This document shows, piece after piece, positions 9,273 through 17,564 of a DNA stretch of 64,000 nt (positions are counted from its first letter, which is position 1; each line of letters opens with the position of its first letter). Under the pieces are notes generated by a model that saw nothing but the letters and a program-made list of their open reading frames with translations, had not been told where the DNA came from and did no database searches. The stretch spans positions 3,152,430 to 3,216,429 of the forward strand of contig NZ_CP035376.1 in assembly GCF_004118975.1 (NCBI RefSeq), given 5' to 3'. The stretch comes from Luteimonas sp. YGD11-2. Lineage in GTDB: Bacteria > Pseudomonadota > Gammaproteobacteria > Xanthomonadales > Xanthomonadaceae. The position numbers were made by a program, and so were the translations under genes.

Positions 9273-11027
9273 ATGCCCTACCGTTCCTCCCCCTTCCGCC
9301 ATGCCGTGCCGGCGGCAGTGGCGCTTGCGCTGTCCGCCTGTGCCGGCGTGACGACGCAGCCCCCGTCGTCCGCCGACACCCTCGCCATCGGCCAGGTGCA
9401 GGGCAGCGCGGCACGCAGCCCGCTGGAGGGCACGGCGGTGACGGTCGAGGGCGTGGTCACCGGCGCGTTCTCCGCCGGGCTCGGCGGCTGGTTCGTGCAG
9501 GACACGGGCGACGGCGATCCGCGTACCGCCGATGGCCTGTTCGTGCTCGATGGCGCGGACGTGGACGGCCTGCGCGCCGGTACACGGGTGCGCATCCATG
9601 GCGAGGTGGTGGAACACGGCGACGACGGCGGGCCGACGCTCACCGCACTCGCCCCGCGCGCGGTGGAACTGCTGGGCGAAGCGCCGCTGCCGCCGGCGTT
9701 GCGGCTGCAGGCACCACCAGCCGACTGGTCGCGGTACGAGGGCATGCGTGTACACATCGAGGTGCCGCTGACGGTCAGCGGCCACCACGACCTCGAGCGC
9801 CGCGGTGTGCTGCAGGCCGCCTTCGATGGCCGCCTGTATACGCCCACGGAAGTGGTCGCGCCGGGCGAGGCCGCGCGTGCGATGGCGGCCGACAACGCGC
9901 GCCGCGGCCTGCTGCTCGACGATGCCAGCGCCGAACGGCCGGCGAGCGTGTGGTACCTGCCCGCGCAGGCACAGGCGCCGCGCAGCGGCAGCCGGATCCA
10001 CGCCGGCGCCGAGGGCATCGTCGACATGCGCTGGGGCGAGCCGCGGCTGCAGCTGACCGCACCGCTGCAGCTCGACCCGGCACCACGCCCGCAGCCGCCG
10101 CGCGTGGCCGGCGACCTGCGCCTGGCCGCGCTCAACCTCGAGAACCTGTTCAACGGCGATGGTGACGGCGGTGGCTTCCCCACCCCGCGCGGCGCGCGCA
10201 CCCGGGCCGAATTCGAGGTGCAACTGGCGCGGCACGTCGCCACCATCCACGCGCTCGATGCCGACATCGTCGCGCTGATGGAACTGGAGAACGATGACGA
10301 CGGCGCGCATTCCGCGGTCGCCGCGCTGGTGTCCGCACTCAATGCCGGGGGTGGCGCGTGGCGCTTTGTCGCCAACGCCGCGATCGCCGGCGGCGATGCC
10401 ATCCGGGTCGGCATGCTCTACCGCGACGACCGCGTGCGCACGCATGGCGGTCCGGCAGCGCTCACCGACGGCCCGTTCGCCTATGGCAGCCGTCCGCCGC
10501 TGGCGCAGGCCTTCGTGCCGGCCACGGGCGGGCCGGTGCTGGTGGTGGTGGCCAACCACTTCAAGTCCAAGGGCTGCGGCAATGCCAGCGGTGCCGACGC
10601 CGACCACGGCGATGGGCAGTCGTGCTGGAACGCCACCCGGGGGGCGGCCGCGCGCGCCCTGCACGACTGGCTCGCCACCGACCCCACCGGCGCCGGCAGC
10701 GCGCTCACCGCGATCGTCGGCGATCTGAACGCCTATGCGCAGGAGGATCCGCTGCGGGTGCTGCATGAGGCTGGCTGGCAGGACGCCTTCGCGGTCGCCG
10801 GGGTCGAACGCCCCTACAGCTATGTGTACAACGGCCAGGCCGGGCGTCTCGACCACGCGCTGCTGAGCCCGGCCCTGGCCGCACGCCTGGCGGGTGCCGC
10901 CCACTGGCACGCCAACGCCGACGAGCCCGCCGCGCTCGGTTACCGCCACGATCCCGCCCGCACGCCATGGCGCAGTTCCGACCACGACCCGCTGCTGCTG
11001 GGCTTTCATCTGTCGCGACCCCACTAG
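9273..11027 (+). CDS. secreted endonuclease/exonuclease/phosphatase (EEP) family lipoprotein
   Basis: The 584-residue protein looks like an extracellular nuclease. A signal peptide ends in the lipobox LSAC (Cys23). Residues about 35-170 form an OB-fold-like region (VTVEGVVTGAF, WFVQDTGDGD, RVRIHGEVVE) as in ExeM/NucH-type nucleases. From about residue 285 an EEP domain begins (LRLAALNLENLFN). Catalytic features are visible: VALMELEND (metal Glu), VVANHFKSKGC, IVGDLNAYAQEDP, GRLDHALLS and the terminal RSSDHDPLL His/Asp pair. The start at 9273 follows GGAG. Nucleotide scavenging or biofilm DNA turnover is a plausible role by analogy. Confidence 0.85.
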   Translation: MPYRSSPFRHAVPAAVALALSACAGVTTQPPSSADTLAIGQVQGSAARSPLEGTAVTVEGVVTGAFSAGLGGWFVQDTGDGDPRTADGLFVLDGADVDGLRAGTRVRIHGEVVEHGDDGGPTLTALAPRAVELLGEAPLPPALRLQAPPADWSRYEGMRVHIEVPLTVSGHHDLERRGVLQAAFDGRLYTPTEVVAPGEAARAMAADNARRGLLLDDASAERPASVWYLPAQAQAPRSGSRIHAGAEGIVDMRWGEPRLQLTAPLQLDPAPRPQPPRVAGDLRLAALNLENLFNGDGDGGGFPTPRGARTRAEFEVQLARHVATIHALDADIVALMELENDDDGAHSAVAALVSALNAGGGAWRFVANAAIAGGDAIRVGMLYRDDRVRTHGGPAALTDGPFAYGSRPPLAQAFVPATGGPVLVVVANHFKSKGCGNASGADADHGDGQSCWNATRGAAARALHDWLATDPTGAGSALTAIVGDLNAYAQEDPLRVLHEAGWQDAFAVAGVERPYSYVYNGQAGRLDHALLSPALAARLAGAAHWHANADEPAALGYRHDPARTPWRSSDHDPLLLGFHLSRPH

Positions 11028-11182
11028 CGTCGGCAACCCCCGCTGCGCCCTGCTGCCCGGTCCGGGTGGGCGCTGGCATGCATGCCATCGCCCGGCGCAG
11101 CACCGCGGCGCCGGTGGAATCGCACGGACGCAACGCCCCGCACCCACGGGATGCCAACGTCCACGCCGGTAAGATGCACGCC

Positions 11183-11857
11183 ATGCAGACGCCAGAATTC
11201 CCCCACGATTCCGCCACCATCACCCTGCCAGGGCCCGCCGGCGCGCTCGAAGTGGCGGTCGACCCACCCGATGCCGACGCGCCCGCCCGCCCCCTGGTGG
11301 CAGTGGTCTGCCACCCGCTGCCCACGGAGGGCGGCACCATGCACAACAAGGTGGTCACGATCGCCGCGCGTGCGCTGCGCGAGCTCGGCGCGACCACGGT
11401 GCGCTTCAACTTCCGCGGCACCGGCGCGTCCGAAGGCGAGTTCGACCAGGGCACCGGCGAGCAGGACGACCTGCGTGCGGTGGTGGCCTGGGTGCGGGCG
11501 CAGCGCCCGGATGCGCAGCTGTGGCTGGCGGGTTTCAGCTTCGGCGCCTATGTGAGCCTGGCGATGGCCGCCGAGCTGCAGCCGGGGATGCTGGTCTCGA
11601 TCGCGCCGCCGGCGGGGCGCTGGGATTTCGACTCGATCGAGCTGCCCAACTGCCCGTGGCTGGTAGTGCAGGGCGAGGCCGACGAGGTCGTCGATCCGCA
11701 GGCGGTGTACGACTGGCTGGAGAACTCCGGCGCCGAGGCCGAACTGGTGCGCATGCCCGACACCAGCCACTTCTTCCACCGCAAGCTGATGGACCTGCGC
11801 GGCGCGATCAAGCACGGGGTGCGCACGCACCTGCCCGATCCGGTTCCCGGCGCATGA
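11183..11857 (+). CDS. alpha/beta hydrolase (COG2945-type)
   Basis: A compact 224-residue hydrolase with CHPLPTEGGTMHNKV near residue 46, TTVRFNFRGTGASEG, the nucleophile elbow AGFSFGAYVS, an acidic GEADEVVDP and a late DTSHFFHRKL with the likely catalytic His. This matches the small alpha/beta hydrolases of the COG2945 group, whose substrates are mostly unknown. The ATG at 11183 is chosen: a TAAGAT -10-like hexamer at 11170-11175 ends seven bases before it and no Shine-Dalgarno is present, which suggests a leaderless message. An in-frame ATG at 11174 is the alternative. The gene stands just ahead of zapE. Confidence 0.85.
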   Translation: MQTPEFPHDSATITLPGPAGALEVAVDPPDADAPARPLVAVVCHPLPTEGGTMHNKVVTIAARALRELGATTVRFNFRGTGASEGEFDQGTGEQDDLRAVVAWVRAQRPDAQLWLAGFSFGAYVSLAMAAELQPGMLVSIAPPAGRWDFDSIELPNCPWLVVQGEADEVVDPQAVYDWLENSGAEAELVRMPDTSHFFHRKLMDLRGAIKHGVRTHLPDPVPGA

Positions 11858-11906
11858 GGCCGGCGACGGTCCGGCCGGTGCCCCGTGGGCCCGGCCATGC
11901 CACGCC

Positions 11907-13094
11907 ATGCACGTGCCGGCACTGATGGAGACCGCGACACCCTCGCAGCGCTACGCCGCCGGCATCGCCCGCGGTGACTGGCAGGATGACCCCGCACAGC
12001 GCGCGGTGCTGGCGGAACTCGACCGCCTGCATGCGGCACTGTCGCAGCCGCCGGCGCGCACCGGCGCGCTGCGCCGGCTGTTCGGGGGCGGGGGCGACAC
12101 GGCCACCGTGCCCGGACTGTACCTGTGGGGCGGGGTCGGCCGCGGCAAGACATTCCTGATCGACCTGTTCGCCGATGGCCTGCCCCTGGAAAACTTCCGG
12201 GCTGAAGGCCCGGCCGACATCCCTCTCCCGCCGGGCGGGAGAGGGCGGGACCGTTTGCAAACCAAGCGCCGCACCCACTTCCACCGTTTCATGCGCAGCG
12301 TGCACGACGAACTGCGCGAACAGAACGGCGAGCGCGATCCACTTGCGGCCATCGTGCGCGGCTGGCGCGCGCGCGGCCTGCGGGTGCTGGTGCTCGACGA
12401 GTTCTTCGTCACCGACATCGGCGATGCGATGGTGCTGGCGCGGCTGCTGGACCGCATGTTCGCCGAGGGCATCGTGCTGGTGACGACCTCCAACATCGAG
12501 CCCGCCGGGCTGTACCGCGACGGCCTGCAGCGCGTGCGCTTCCTGCCGGCGATCGCGCTGATCGAACAGCACTGCCACGTGCGCGAGATGGTCAGCGACA
12601 CCGATTACCGCCTGCGCGCGCTGACCCGCTCGCCCGTCTACCGCGCGCCGCTCGACGCCGGTACGGACGGGTGGCTGGCCGGACGCTGGCACGCGCTCGG
12701 TGGCAGCGATCGCCATCGCGATTGCGGCATCGTCATCGACGGCCGCCGCATCGCCGTGCGCGGGCGTGACCCGGGCATGGTGTGGTTCGACTTCGAGGCG
12801 ATTTGCGAAGGCCCGCGCGGCGCCAGCGACTACATCGAGATCGCGCGCGAATTCCACACCGTGCTGGTCGGCGACGTGCCGCTGTTCGACGGCAGCCGCG
12901 ACGATGCCGCGCGCCGCTTCGTGACCATGGTCGACGAGCTCTACGACCGCCACGTCAACCTGGTCTGCACCGCGGCCGCGGAACCGCCGCTGCTCTACAC
13001 CGGCGAACGCCTGGCCGCGACCTTCGAGCGCACCGCCTCGCGGCTGATCGAGATGCGCAGCGCCGAATACCTCGCCCGCGAGCACCGGGGCTGA
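11907..13094 (+). CDS. zapE: cell division ATPase ZapE/AFG1 family, with in-frame repeat insertion
   Basis: ZapE is an AAA-type ATPase linked to Z-ring constriction under stress. Visible motifs are Walker A GGVGRGKTFL near residue 74, KRRTHFHRFM, Walker B VLVLDEFF, and sensor-like VTTSNIEPAGLYRDGLQ. The 395-residue product carries an unusual stretch between the Walker A helix and KRRTHFHRFM (about residues 92-118). It is encoded by a palindrome (CCCTCTCCCGCC/GGGCGGGAGAGGG at 12221-12245) plus flanking GC hairpin sequence, kept in frame. Homologues known to me run directly from the helix into KRRTHFHRFM. The start at 11907 or the in-frame ATG at 11925 (METATPSQRY) are both possible. Confidence 0.92.
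   Translation: MHVPALMETATPSQRYAAGIARGDWQDDPAQRAVLAELDRLHAALSQPPARTGALRRLFGGGGDTATVPGLYLWGGVGRGKTFLIDLFADGLPLENFRAEGPADIPLPPGGRGRDRLQTKRRTHFHRFMRSVHDELREQNGERDPLAAIVRGWRARGLRVLVLDEFFVTDIGDAMVLARLLDRMFAEGIVLVTTSNIEPAGLYRDGLQRVRFLPAIALIEQHCHVREMVSDTDYRLRALTRSPVYRAPLDAGTDGWLAGRWHALGGSDRHRDCGIVIDGRRIAVRGRDPGMVWFDFEAICEGPRGASDYIEIAREFHTVLVGDVPLFDGSRDDAARRFVTMVDELYDRHVNLVCTAAAEPPLLYTGERLAATFERTASRLIEMRSAEYLAREHRG
12194..12258 (+). repeat. palindromic repeat inserted in the zapE coding frame
   Basis: CCGGGC-tgaaG-GCCCGG (12198-12214) and the longer CCCTCTCCCGCC/GGGCGGGAGAGGG hairpin (12221-12245) lie inside zapE and encode a low-complexity Gly/Pro/Arg segment. The boundaries are judged from where the ZapE-like sequence stops and resumes. 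Related CTCCCG...CGGGAG palindromes occur at 7050-7208, outside genes. Confidence 0.65.
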
Positions 13095-13096
13095 GC

Positions 13097-13378
13097 GTGC
13101 TCGACGCCCTGTCGTCTCTGCTGGGGCTGGCGGTGTTCGCCTGGGGGCTGGCCACATTTCTCACCCGTGCCCGCCCGGCCACATCGGTACCGGCGTGGCT
13201 GCGCCCGCGCCACCACGCCTGGCGCAGCGGGAACGACCGCGCGCGGCTGTCGGTGGGGGTGCTGCTGTGCGGGGTGCTGCTGATGGCCGCCTCGCCGGTG
13301 CTGCTGCAGCTGGCCGCGGTCGCCGGCGTGATCGTGCTGCTGTTTTCCGCTGGCCCGCCCGGACGCGGTGACGCCTGA
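13097..13378 (+). CDS. small two-helix membrane protein
   Basis: From a GTG three bases after the zapE stop the frame reads 93 residues: a first hydrophobic helix (LSSLLGLAVFAWGLATFL), a basic middle with RPRHHAWRSGNDRARL, then a strongly hydrophobic stretch (VGVLLCGVLLMAASPVLLQL and beyond). I do not recognise the family. Close spacing to zapE suggests co-transcription. It could also start later, or be spurious, but the hydrophobic-loop-hydrophobic pattern and codon use look real. Confidence 0.6.
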   Translation: MLDALSSLLGLAVFAWGLATFLTRARPATSVPAWLRPRHHAWRSGNDRARLSVGVLLCGVLLMAASPVLLQLAAVAGVIVLLFSAGPPGRGDA

Positions 13379-13421
13379 GCCGGCAAAGCCGGCGCCATGC
13401 CCGGCGGCTAACATGGCCGGG

Positions 13422-13430
13422 TTATCCACA
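13422..13430 (+). promoter_or_regulatory. isolated DnaA-box match
   Basis: TTATCCACA is an exact match to the strong E. coli DnaA box. It lies between a TAACAT -10-like hexamer near 13409 and the start of the CoA-transferase family gene. A single nonamer can occur by chance, so a regulatory role is only a possibility. Confidence 0.25.
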
Positions 13431-13445
13431 GCCACGAGGACCGCC

Positions 13446-14960
13446 ATGACCAGCCCCCGCATCGCCCACCCCGGACTCGCCGCACGCCGGACGGATGCAG
13501 CGCAGGCGGCGGAATGGATCCAGCCGGGCATGGCGGTCGGGATGAGCGGCTTCACCGGCGCCGGTTACCCGAAGGCGGTGCCGCAGGCGCTGGCCGCACG
13601 CATGGAGGCGGCACGCGAGCGTGGCGAGGCCTTCGCGCTGCGCGTCCTCACCGGTGCATCCACCGCGCCCGAACTCGATGGCGCGCTGGCGCGTGCCGGT
13701 GGCATCGATTTCCGCCTGCCTTACCAGTCCGACCCCGAACTGCGCGCGCGCATCAACCGCGGCGAGATCGAGTACATGGACATCCACCTCGGCCACGTCG
13801 CCCAGTACGCCTGGTTCGGCTTCCTCGGGAAGATCGACGTCGCGGTCATCGAGGTCGCCGGCATCCTGCCGGACGGCCGGCTGATCCCGTCGACCTCGGT
13901 GGGCAACAACAAGACCTGGCTGGACCTCGCCGACAAGGTCATCGTCGAGGTCAACCACCGCCAGCCGATCGGCCTCGATGGCATGCACGACATCTACTAC
14001 GGCACCGCGCTGCCGCCGGCGCGCAGGCCGATCCCGCTGCTGCAGCCCGGCGACCGCATCGGCGAGCCCTACCTGCGCGTGGACCCGGAGAAGATCATCG
14101 CGGTGGTGGAGACCGACGCGCCGGACCGCCTCGGAAGCTTCGCCCCGCCGGATGCCACCTCCAAGGCGATCGCCGCCAACCTGGTGGAGTTCTTCCGCCA
14201 CGAGATCCGCGCCGGGCGGCTTTCGGACCGGCTGCTGCCGCTGCAGTCGGGCGTGGGCAACATCGCCAACGCGGTGCTGGCGGGCCTGCAGGACGGCGGC
14301 TTCACCGGGCTCACCGCGTTCACCGAGGTCATCCAGGACGGCATGCTCGACCTGATCGAGGCCGGGGTGATCACCATGGCTTCGGCCACCGCGCTGTCGC
14401 TGAGCCCGGAGGCGGTGGAACGCTTCGCCGCCAATATCGGGCTGTTCCGCGAACGCATTGTGCTGCGCCCGCAGGAGATGTCCAACCACGCCGAGCTGGT
14501 GCGCCGCCTGGGCTGCATCGCGATGAACGGCATGGTCGAGGCCGACATCTACGGCAACGTCAATTCCACCCATGTCGCCGGCTCGACGATCATCAACGGT
14601 ATCGGCGGCTCCGGCGACTTCGCCCGCAACGGCTTCCTGTCGTGCTTCGTCACCCCGAGTACCGCCAAGGGCGGGGCGATCTCGGCGATCGTGCCGATGG
14701 TCAGCCACGTCGACCACAACGAGCACGATGTCGATGTCATTGTCACCGAGCAGGGCCTGGCCGACCTGCGCGGGCTCTCGCCCAAGCAGCGCGCGCGCGC
14801 GGTGATCGCCAACTGCGCGCACCCGGACTACCGCGACTTGCTGCAGGACTACTTCGACCGTGCGCTCGCCGGCAGCAGCGGACGCCATACCCCGCACCTG
14901 CTGGGCGAGGCGCTGTCCTGGCACCAGCGCTACCTCGACACCGGCAGCATGCGCGGCTGA
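13446..14960 (+). CDS. acetyl-CoA hydrolase/transferase family protein (acetate:succinate CoA-transferase-like)
   Basis: The 504-residue enzyme belongs to the family that moves CoA between succinyl-CoA, acetyl-CoA and free acids through a glutamyl-CoA thioester. Visible features are MSGFTGAGYPKAVP near residue 35, GVGNIANAVLAGL, the candidate catalytic Glu in TAFTEVIQDGM, and MNGMVEADIYGNVNSTH. These match SucC/AarC-like transferases rather than thioesterases, but the substrate is not fixed by sequence reading. GAGGA lies seven bases before the ATG at 13446. A TTATCCACA sequence (a DnaA-box match) sits 16 bases upstream of the start. Confidence 0.88.
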   Translation: MTSPRIAHPGLAARRTDAAQAAEWIQPGMAVGMSGFTGAGYPKAVPQALAARMEAARERGEAFALRVLTGASTAPELDGALARAGGIDFRLPYQSDPELRARINRGEIEYMDIHLGHVAQYAWFGFLGKIDVAVIEVAGILPDGRLIPSTSVGNNKTWLDLADKVIVEVNHRQPIGLDGMHDIYYGTALPPARRPIPLLQPGDRIGEPYLRVDPEKIIAVVETDAPDRLGSFAPPDATSKAIAANLVEFFRHEIRAGRLSDRLLPLQSGVGNIANAVLAGLQDGGFTGLTAFTEVIQDGMLDLIEAGVITMASATALSLSPEAVERFAANIGLFRERIVLRPQEMSNHAELVRRLGCIAMNGMVEADIYGNVNSTHVAGSTIINGIGGSGDFARNGFLSCFVTPSTAKGGAISAIVPMVSHVDHNEHDVDVIVTEQGLADLRGLSPKQRARAVIANCAHPDYRDLLQDYFDRALAGSSGRHTPHLLGEALSWHQRYLDTGSMRG

Positions 14961-15024
14961 CACCCCCGGGCGGGCGCGCCGCGCTGGTCGTATGCTCGCG
15001 ATTCCACTCCCGGGGAATCGCCAC

Positions 15025-17097
15025 ATGCACCGCATCCTGCTCGCGTCCGCCATCACGCTTGCGCTGACCGCCTGCGCGGCCGCCACCGATACGCCTCGCG
15101 CCGGTGCGTTCGCCGCGCCGGCCACGATCGACGAGGTCCCGCTGATCCCGCGCGATGCGCTGTTCGGCAATCCCGAGCGTGCCAACGTGCAGCTGAGCCC
15201 CGACGGTCGCACCCTGAGCTGGGTGGCACCGGTGGACGGCACCCTCAACGTCTGGGTCGCCCCGGTGGACAACCCGGCCGATGCGCGCCCGGTGACGAAG
15301 GACACCGCGCGCGGCATCCGCAACTACTTCTGGACCTACCGCCCCGGCGTGCTCCTGTACCTGCGCGATGCCGGTGGCGACGAGGACTTCCACCTCTACG
15401 CGGTGGACGTGGCCAGTGGCGAGAGTCGCGACCTGACCCCGTTCGAGAAGACCACCGCGCAGGTAGTGGGGGTGAGCGATCGCCACCCGGACACCATCCT
15501 GGTCGGCATGAACGACCGCGACCCGGCCTGGCACGACCTGTACCGGGTCGACCTCGCCACCGGCGAGCGCACGCTGGTGGAGCGCAACGACGCCTCGATC
15601 GGCGAATACGTCGCCGATGCCGACTACAACCTGCGCTTCGCCTCGCGCTCGCGGCCCGACGGCGGCGTCGACGTGCTGCGCCGTGACGGCGACGGCTGGC
15701 AGGAGCACGACGCGATCCCGTTCGAGGACGGCATGACGACGGGACTCGCGGGGCTGACCAAGGACGGCCGTACCCTGTACATGCGCGATTCGCGCGAGCG
15801 CGACACCTCGGCACTGTTCGCGATCGACGCTGCCAGCGGAGAGCGCACCCTGCTGCACGCCGACCCGCGTGCCGACTTCGGCGGTGGCCTGATGGACCCG
15901 CGCACCGGAGAGGTGCAGGCGGTGTCGGTGAACTACCTGCGCGAGGAATGGGCGGTGCTCGACGACAGCATCCGCGCCGACCTCGACCGGCTGGCGGCGA
16001 TCGGCCCCGGCGAGGCTTCGATCAACACCCGCACGCTCGACGACAGCAAGTGGATCGTGGCCTATTCGGCCGCGGAGTCGCCGCTGGAGTACTACCTCTA
16101 CGACCGCGCCGACGGCGGCACGCTGACCCACCTGTTCTCCGGCCGCCCGGCACTGGCCGGGCAGCCGCTGGTGCCGATGTGGCCGCAGGAACTGACCTCG
16201 CGCGACGGCAAGACGCTGGTGAGCTACCTGACGCTGCCCGCGCATGCGGATCCGGATGGCGACGGCAAGGCGGACCAGCCGGTGCCGATGGTGCTGCTGG
16301 TGCATGGTGGCCCGTGGGCGCGCGACGTCTACGGCTACAGCAGTTATGACCAGTGGCTGGCCAACCGCGGCTATGCGGTGCTCAGCGTGAACTTCCGCGG
16401 CTCCACCGGCTTCGGCAAGGCGTTCACCAACGCCGGCGACGGCGAGTGGGCGGCGAAGATGCACGACGACCTCATCGACGCCGTGCAGTGGGCGGTCGGC
16501 GAGGGCGTCACCACCCAGGACAGGGTCGCGATCATGGGCGGCAGCTACGGTGGCTATGCAACGCTGGTGGGCCTGACCTTCACCCCGGACACCTTTGCCT
16601 GTGGCGTCGACATCGTCGGCCCCGCCAACCTCAACACCCTCCTGTCGACGGTGCCGCCGTACTGGGCGAGCTTCTACCAGCAGCTGGTGCGGCGCATGGG
16701 CGACCCGGAGACCGAGGAAGGCAAGGCCTGGTTGACCGAGCGTTCGCCGTTGTCGCGGGTGGATGCGATCCGCAAGCCGCTGCTGATCGGCCAGGGCGCC
16801 AACGATCCGCGGGTGAAGCAGGACGAGAGCGACCAGATCGTCAACGCGATGACCGAGAAGAACATCCCGGTCACGTACGTGCTGTTCCCCGACGAGGGCC
16901 ACGGGTTCGCCCGCCCGGAGAACAACAAGGCCTTCAATGCGGTGGCGGAAGGTTTCCTGTCGCAGTGCCTGGGCGGCCGCGCGCAACCGATCGGCAACGA
17001 CTTCGCCGGCTCCAGCATCACCGTGCCCACCGGGGCCGACGGTGTGCCGGGCCTGGCGGAGGCGATGCAGTCGCACACCCAGGACGTGCGCCGGTGA
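15025..17097 (+). CDS. S9 family (prolyl oligopeptidase-type) peptidase, lipoprotein
   Basis: A secreted serine peptidase that probably trims peptides. From the ATG at 15025 (after CGGGGAA) it reads 690 residues: a signal peptide with lipobox LTAC (Cys17), a beta-propeller-like N-terminal half with repeated DGRTL and DxxSG segments, and a C-terminal alpha/beta hydrolase. The latter shows LLVHGGPWARD, the nucleophile in GGSYGGYAT, the Asp in GANDPRVKQ and the His in DEGHGFARPEN. The family is common in xanthomonads. It ends about 470 bases before nrdA, with its own leader. Confidence 0.92.
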   Translation: MHRILLASAITLALTACAAATDTPRAGAFAAPATIDEVPLIPRDALFGNPERANVQLSPDGRTLSWVAPVDGTLNVWVAPVDNPADARPVTKDTARGIRNYFWTYRPGVLLYLRDAGGDEDFHLYAVDVASGESRDLTPFEKTTAQVVGVSDRHPDTILVGMNDRDPAWHDLYRVDLATGERTLVERNDASIGEYVADADYNLRFASRSRPDGGVDVLRRDGDGWQEHDAIPFEDGMTTGLAGLTKDGRTLYMRDSRERDTSALFAIDAASGERTLLHADPRADFGGGLMDPRTGEVQAVSVNYLREEWAVLDDSIRADLDRLAAIGPGEASINTRTLDDSKWIVAYSAAESPLEYYLYDRADGGTLTHLFSGRPALAGQPLVPMWPQELTSRDGKTLVSYLTLPAHADPDGDGKADQPVPMVLLVHGGPWARDVYGYSSYDQWLANRGYAVLSVNFRGSTGFGKAFTNAGDGEWAAKMHDDLIDAVQWAVGEGVTTQDRVAIMGGSYGGYATLVGLTFTPDTFACGVDIVGPANLNTLLSTVPPYWASFYQQLVRRMGDPETEEGKAWLTERSPLSRVDAIRKPLLIGQGANDPRVKQDESDQIVNAMTEKNIPVTYVLFPDEGHGFARPENNKAFNAVAEGFLSQCLGGRAQPIGNDFAGSSITVPTGADGVPGLAEAMQSHTQDVRR

Positions 17098-17157
17098 TGG
17101 TCGGGGCGCGGAGCGGCATGCTCCGCGCCCCGACTCCGGATCCTTCGACATTTTGTA

Positions 17158-17186
17158 TTGACCGGCGTTGCCGACCCCCATATCTT
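17158..17186 (+). promoter_or_regulatory. sigma-70-type promoter of the nrdA leader, with NrdR-like box
   Basis: TTGACC (17158-17163) and TATCTT (17181-17186) are spaced by 17 bases and would start RNA near 17193, exactly at the 5' end of the cobalamin riboswitch. The 16 bases 17175-17190 match 11 of 16 positions of the NrdR consensus as I recall it, with an intact TTGTG half-site over the -10. A second box 31-33 bases upstream is not evident, so NrdR control is tentative. Confidence 0.65.
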
Positions 17187-17192
17187 GTGCCG

Positions 17193-17382
17193 GGTCGGTT
17201 CCGCACGCTTTGCGTCGCGGATGAAAAGGGAAGCCCGGTGACGCCTCACGGCCACTCCGGCACTGCCCCGCAGCGGTAATCGGGAACGAACCCGCCACCA
17301 GCACTGGAGCACGGCTCCGGGAAGCGGCGGGCCAGGTGGAAGCCAGGCTTCCGTGCCCGTGAGTCCGAAGACCTGCCGACAG
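17193..17382 (+). promoter_or_regulatory. cobalamin (AdoCbl) riboswitch upstream of nrdA
   Basis: The leader carries the conserved blocks of the B12 riboswitch in order: GTCGGTTCC at 17194, GATGAAAAGGGAAGCCCGGT near 17220-17239, GCCACTCCGGCACTGCCCCG, CAGCGGTAATCGGGAACGA, the CCAGCACTGG stem, and GAGTCCGAAGACCTGCC at 17361-17377. CCGAC at 17376-17380 can pair with GTCGG at 17194-17198 to close the element. It precedes a B12-independent class I ribonucleotide reductase, so the known logic would be repression when cobalamin is plentiful. The expression platform lies in the 180 bases before the nrdA start. Confidence 0.93.
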
Positions 17383-17564
17383 CCGCGCGCCTGCACGCCG
17401 CGCGGTGCCGGCCGCGGAATCTCCGGGGGGAGATGGCTGGTGGAGCAGGGTCCGGGCGCCGCCGCGCGTCCCCGGATCTGCGACGCCGCTCGTCCACCCT
17501 CCGCCTCCAACGCCACGCCCGCCTGCGAGGGACAGGCCGGCCGTGCGCCACCTCTGGAGGACGC

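Noticed and set aside
13422..13430. Replication origin at the DnaA-box match
   Set aside because: Only one nonamer is present, with no AT-rich unwinding region or dnaA/dnaN nearby; the gene order instead places oriC beyond the right end of the window.
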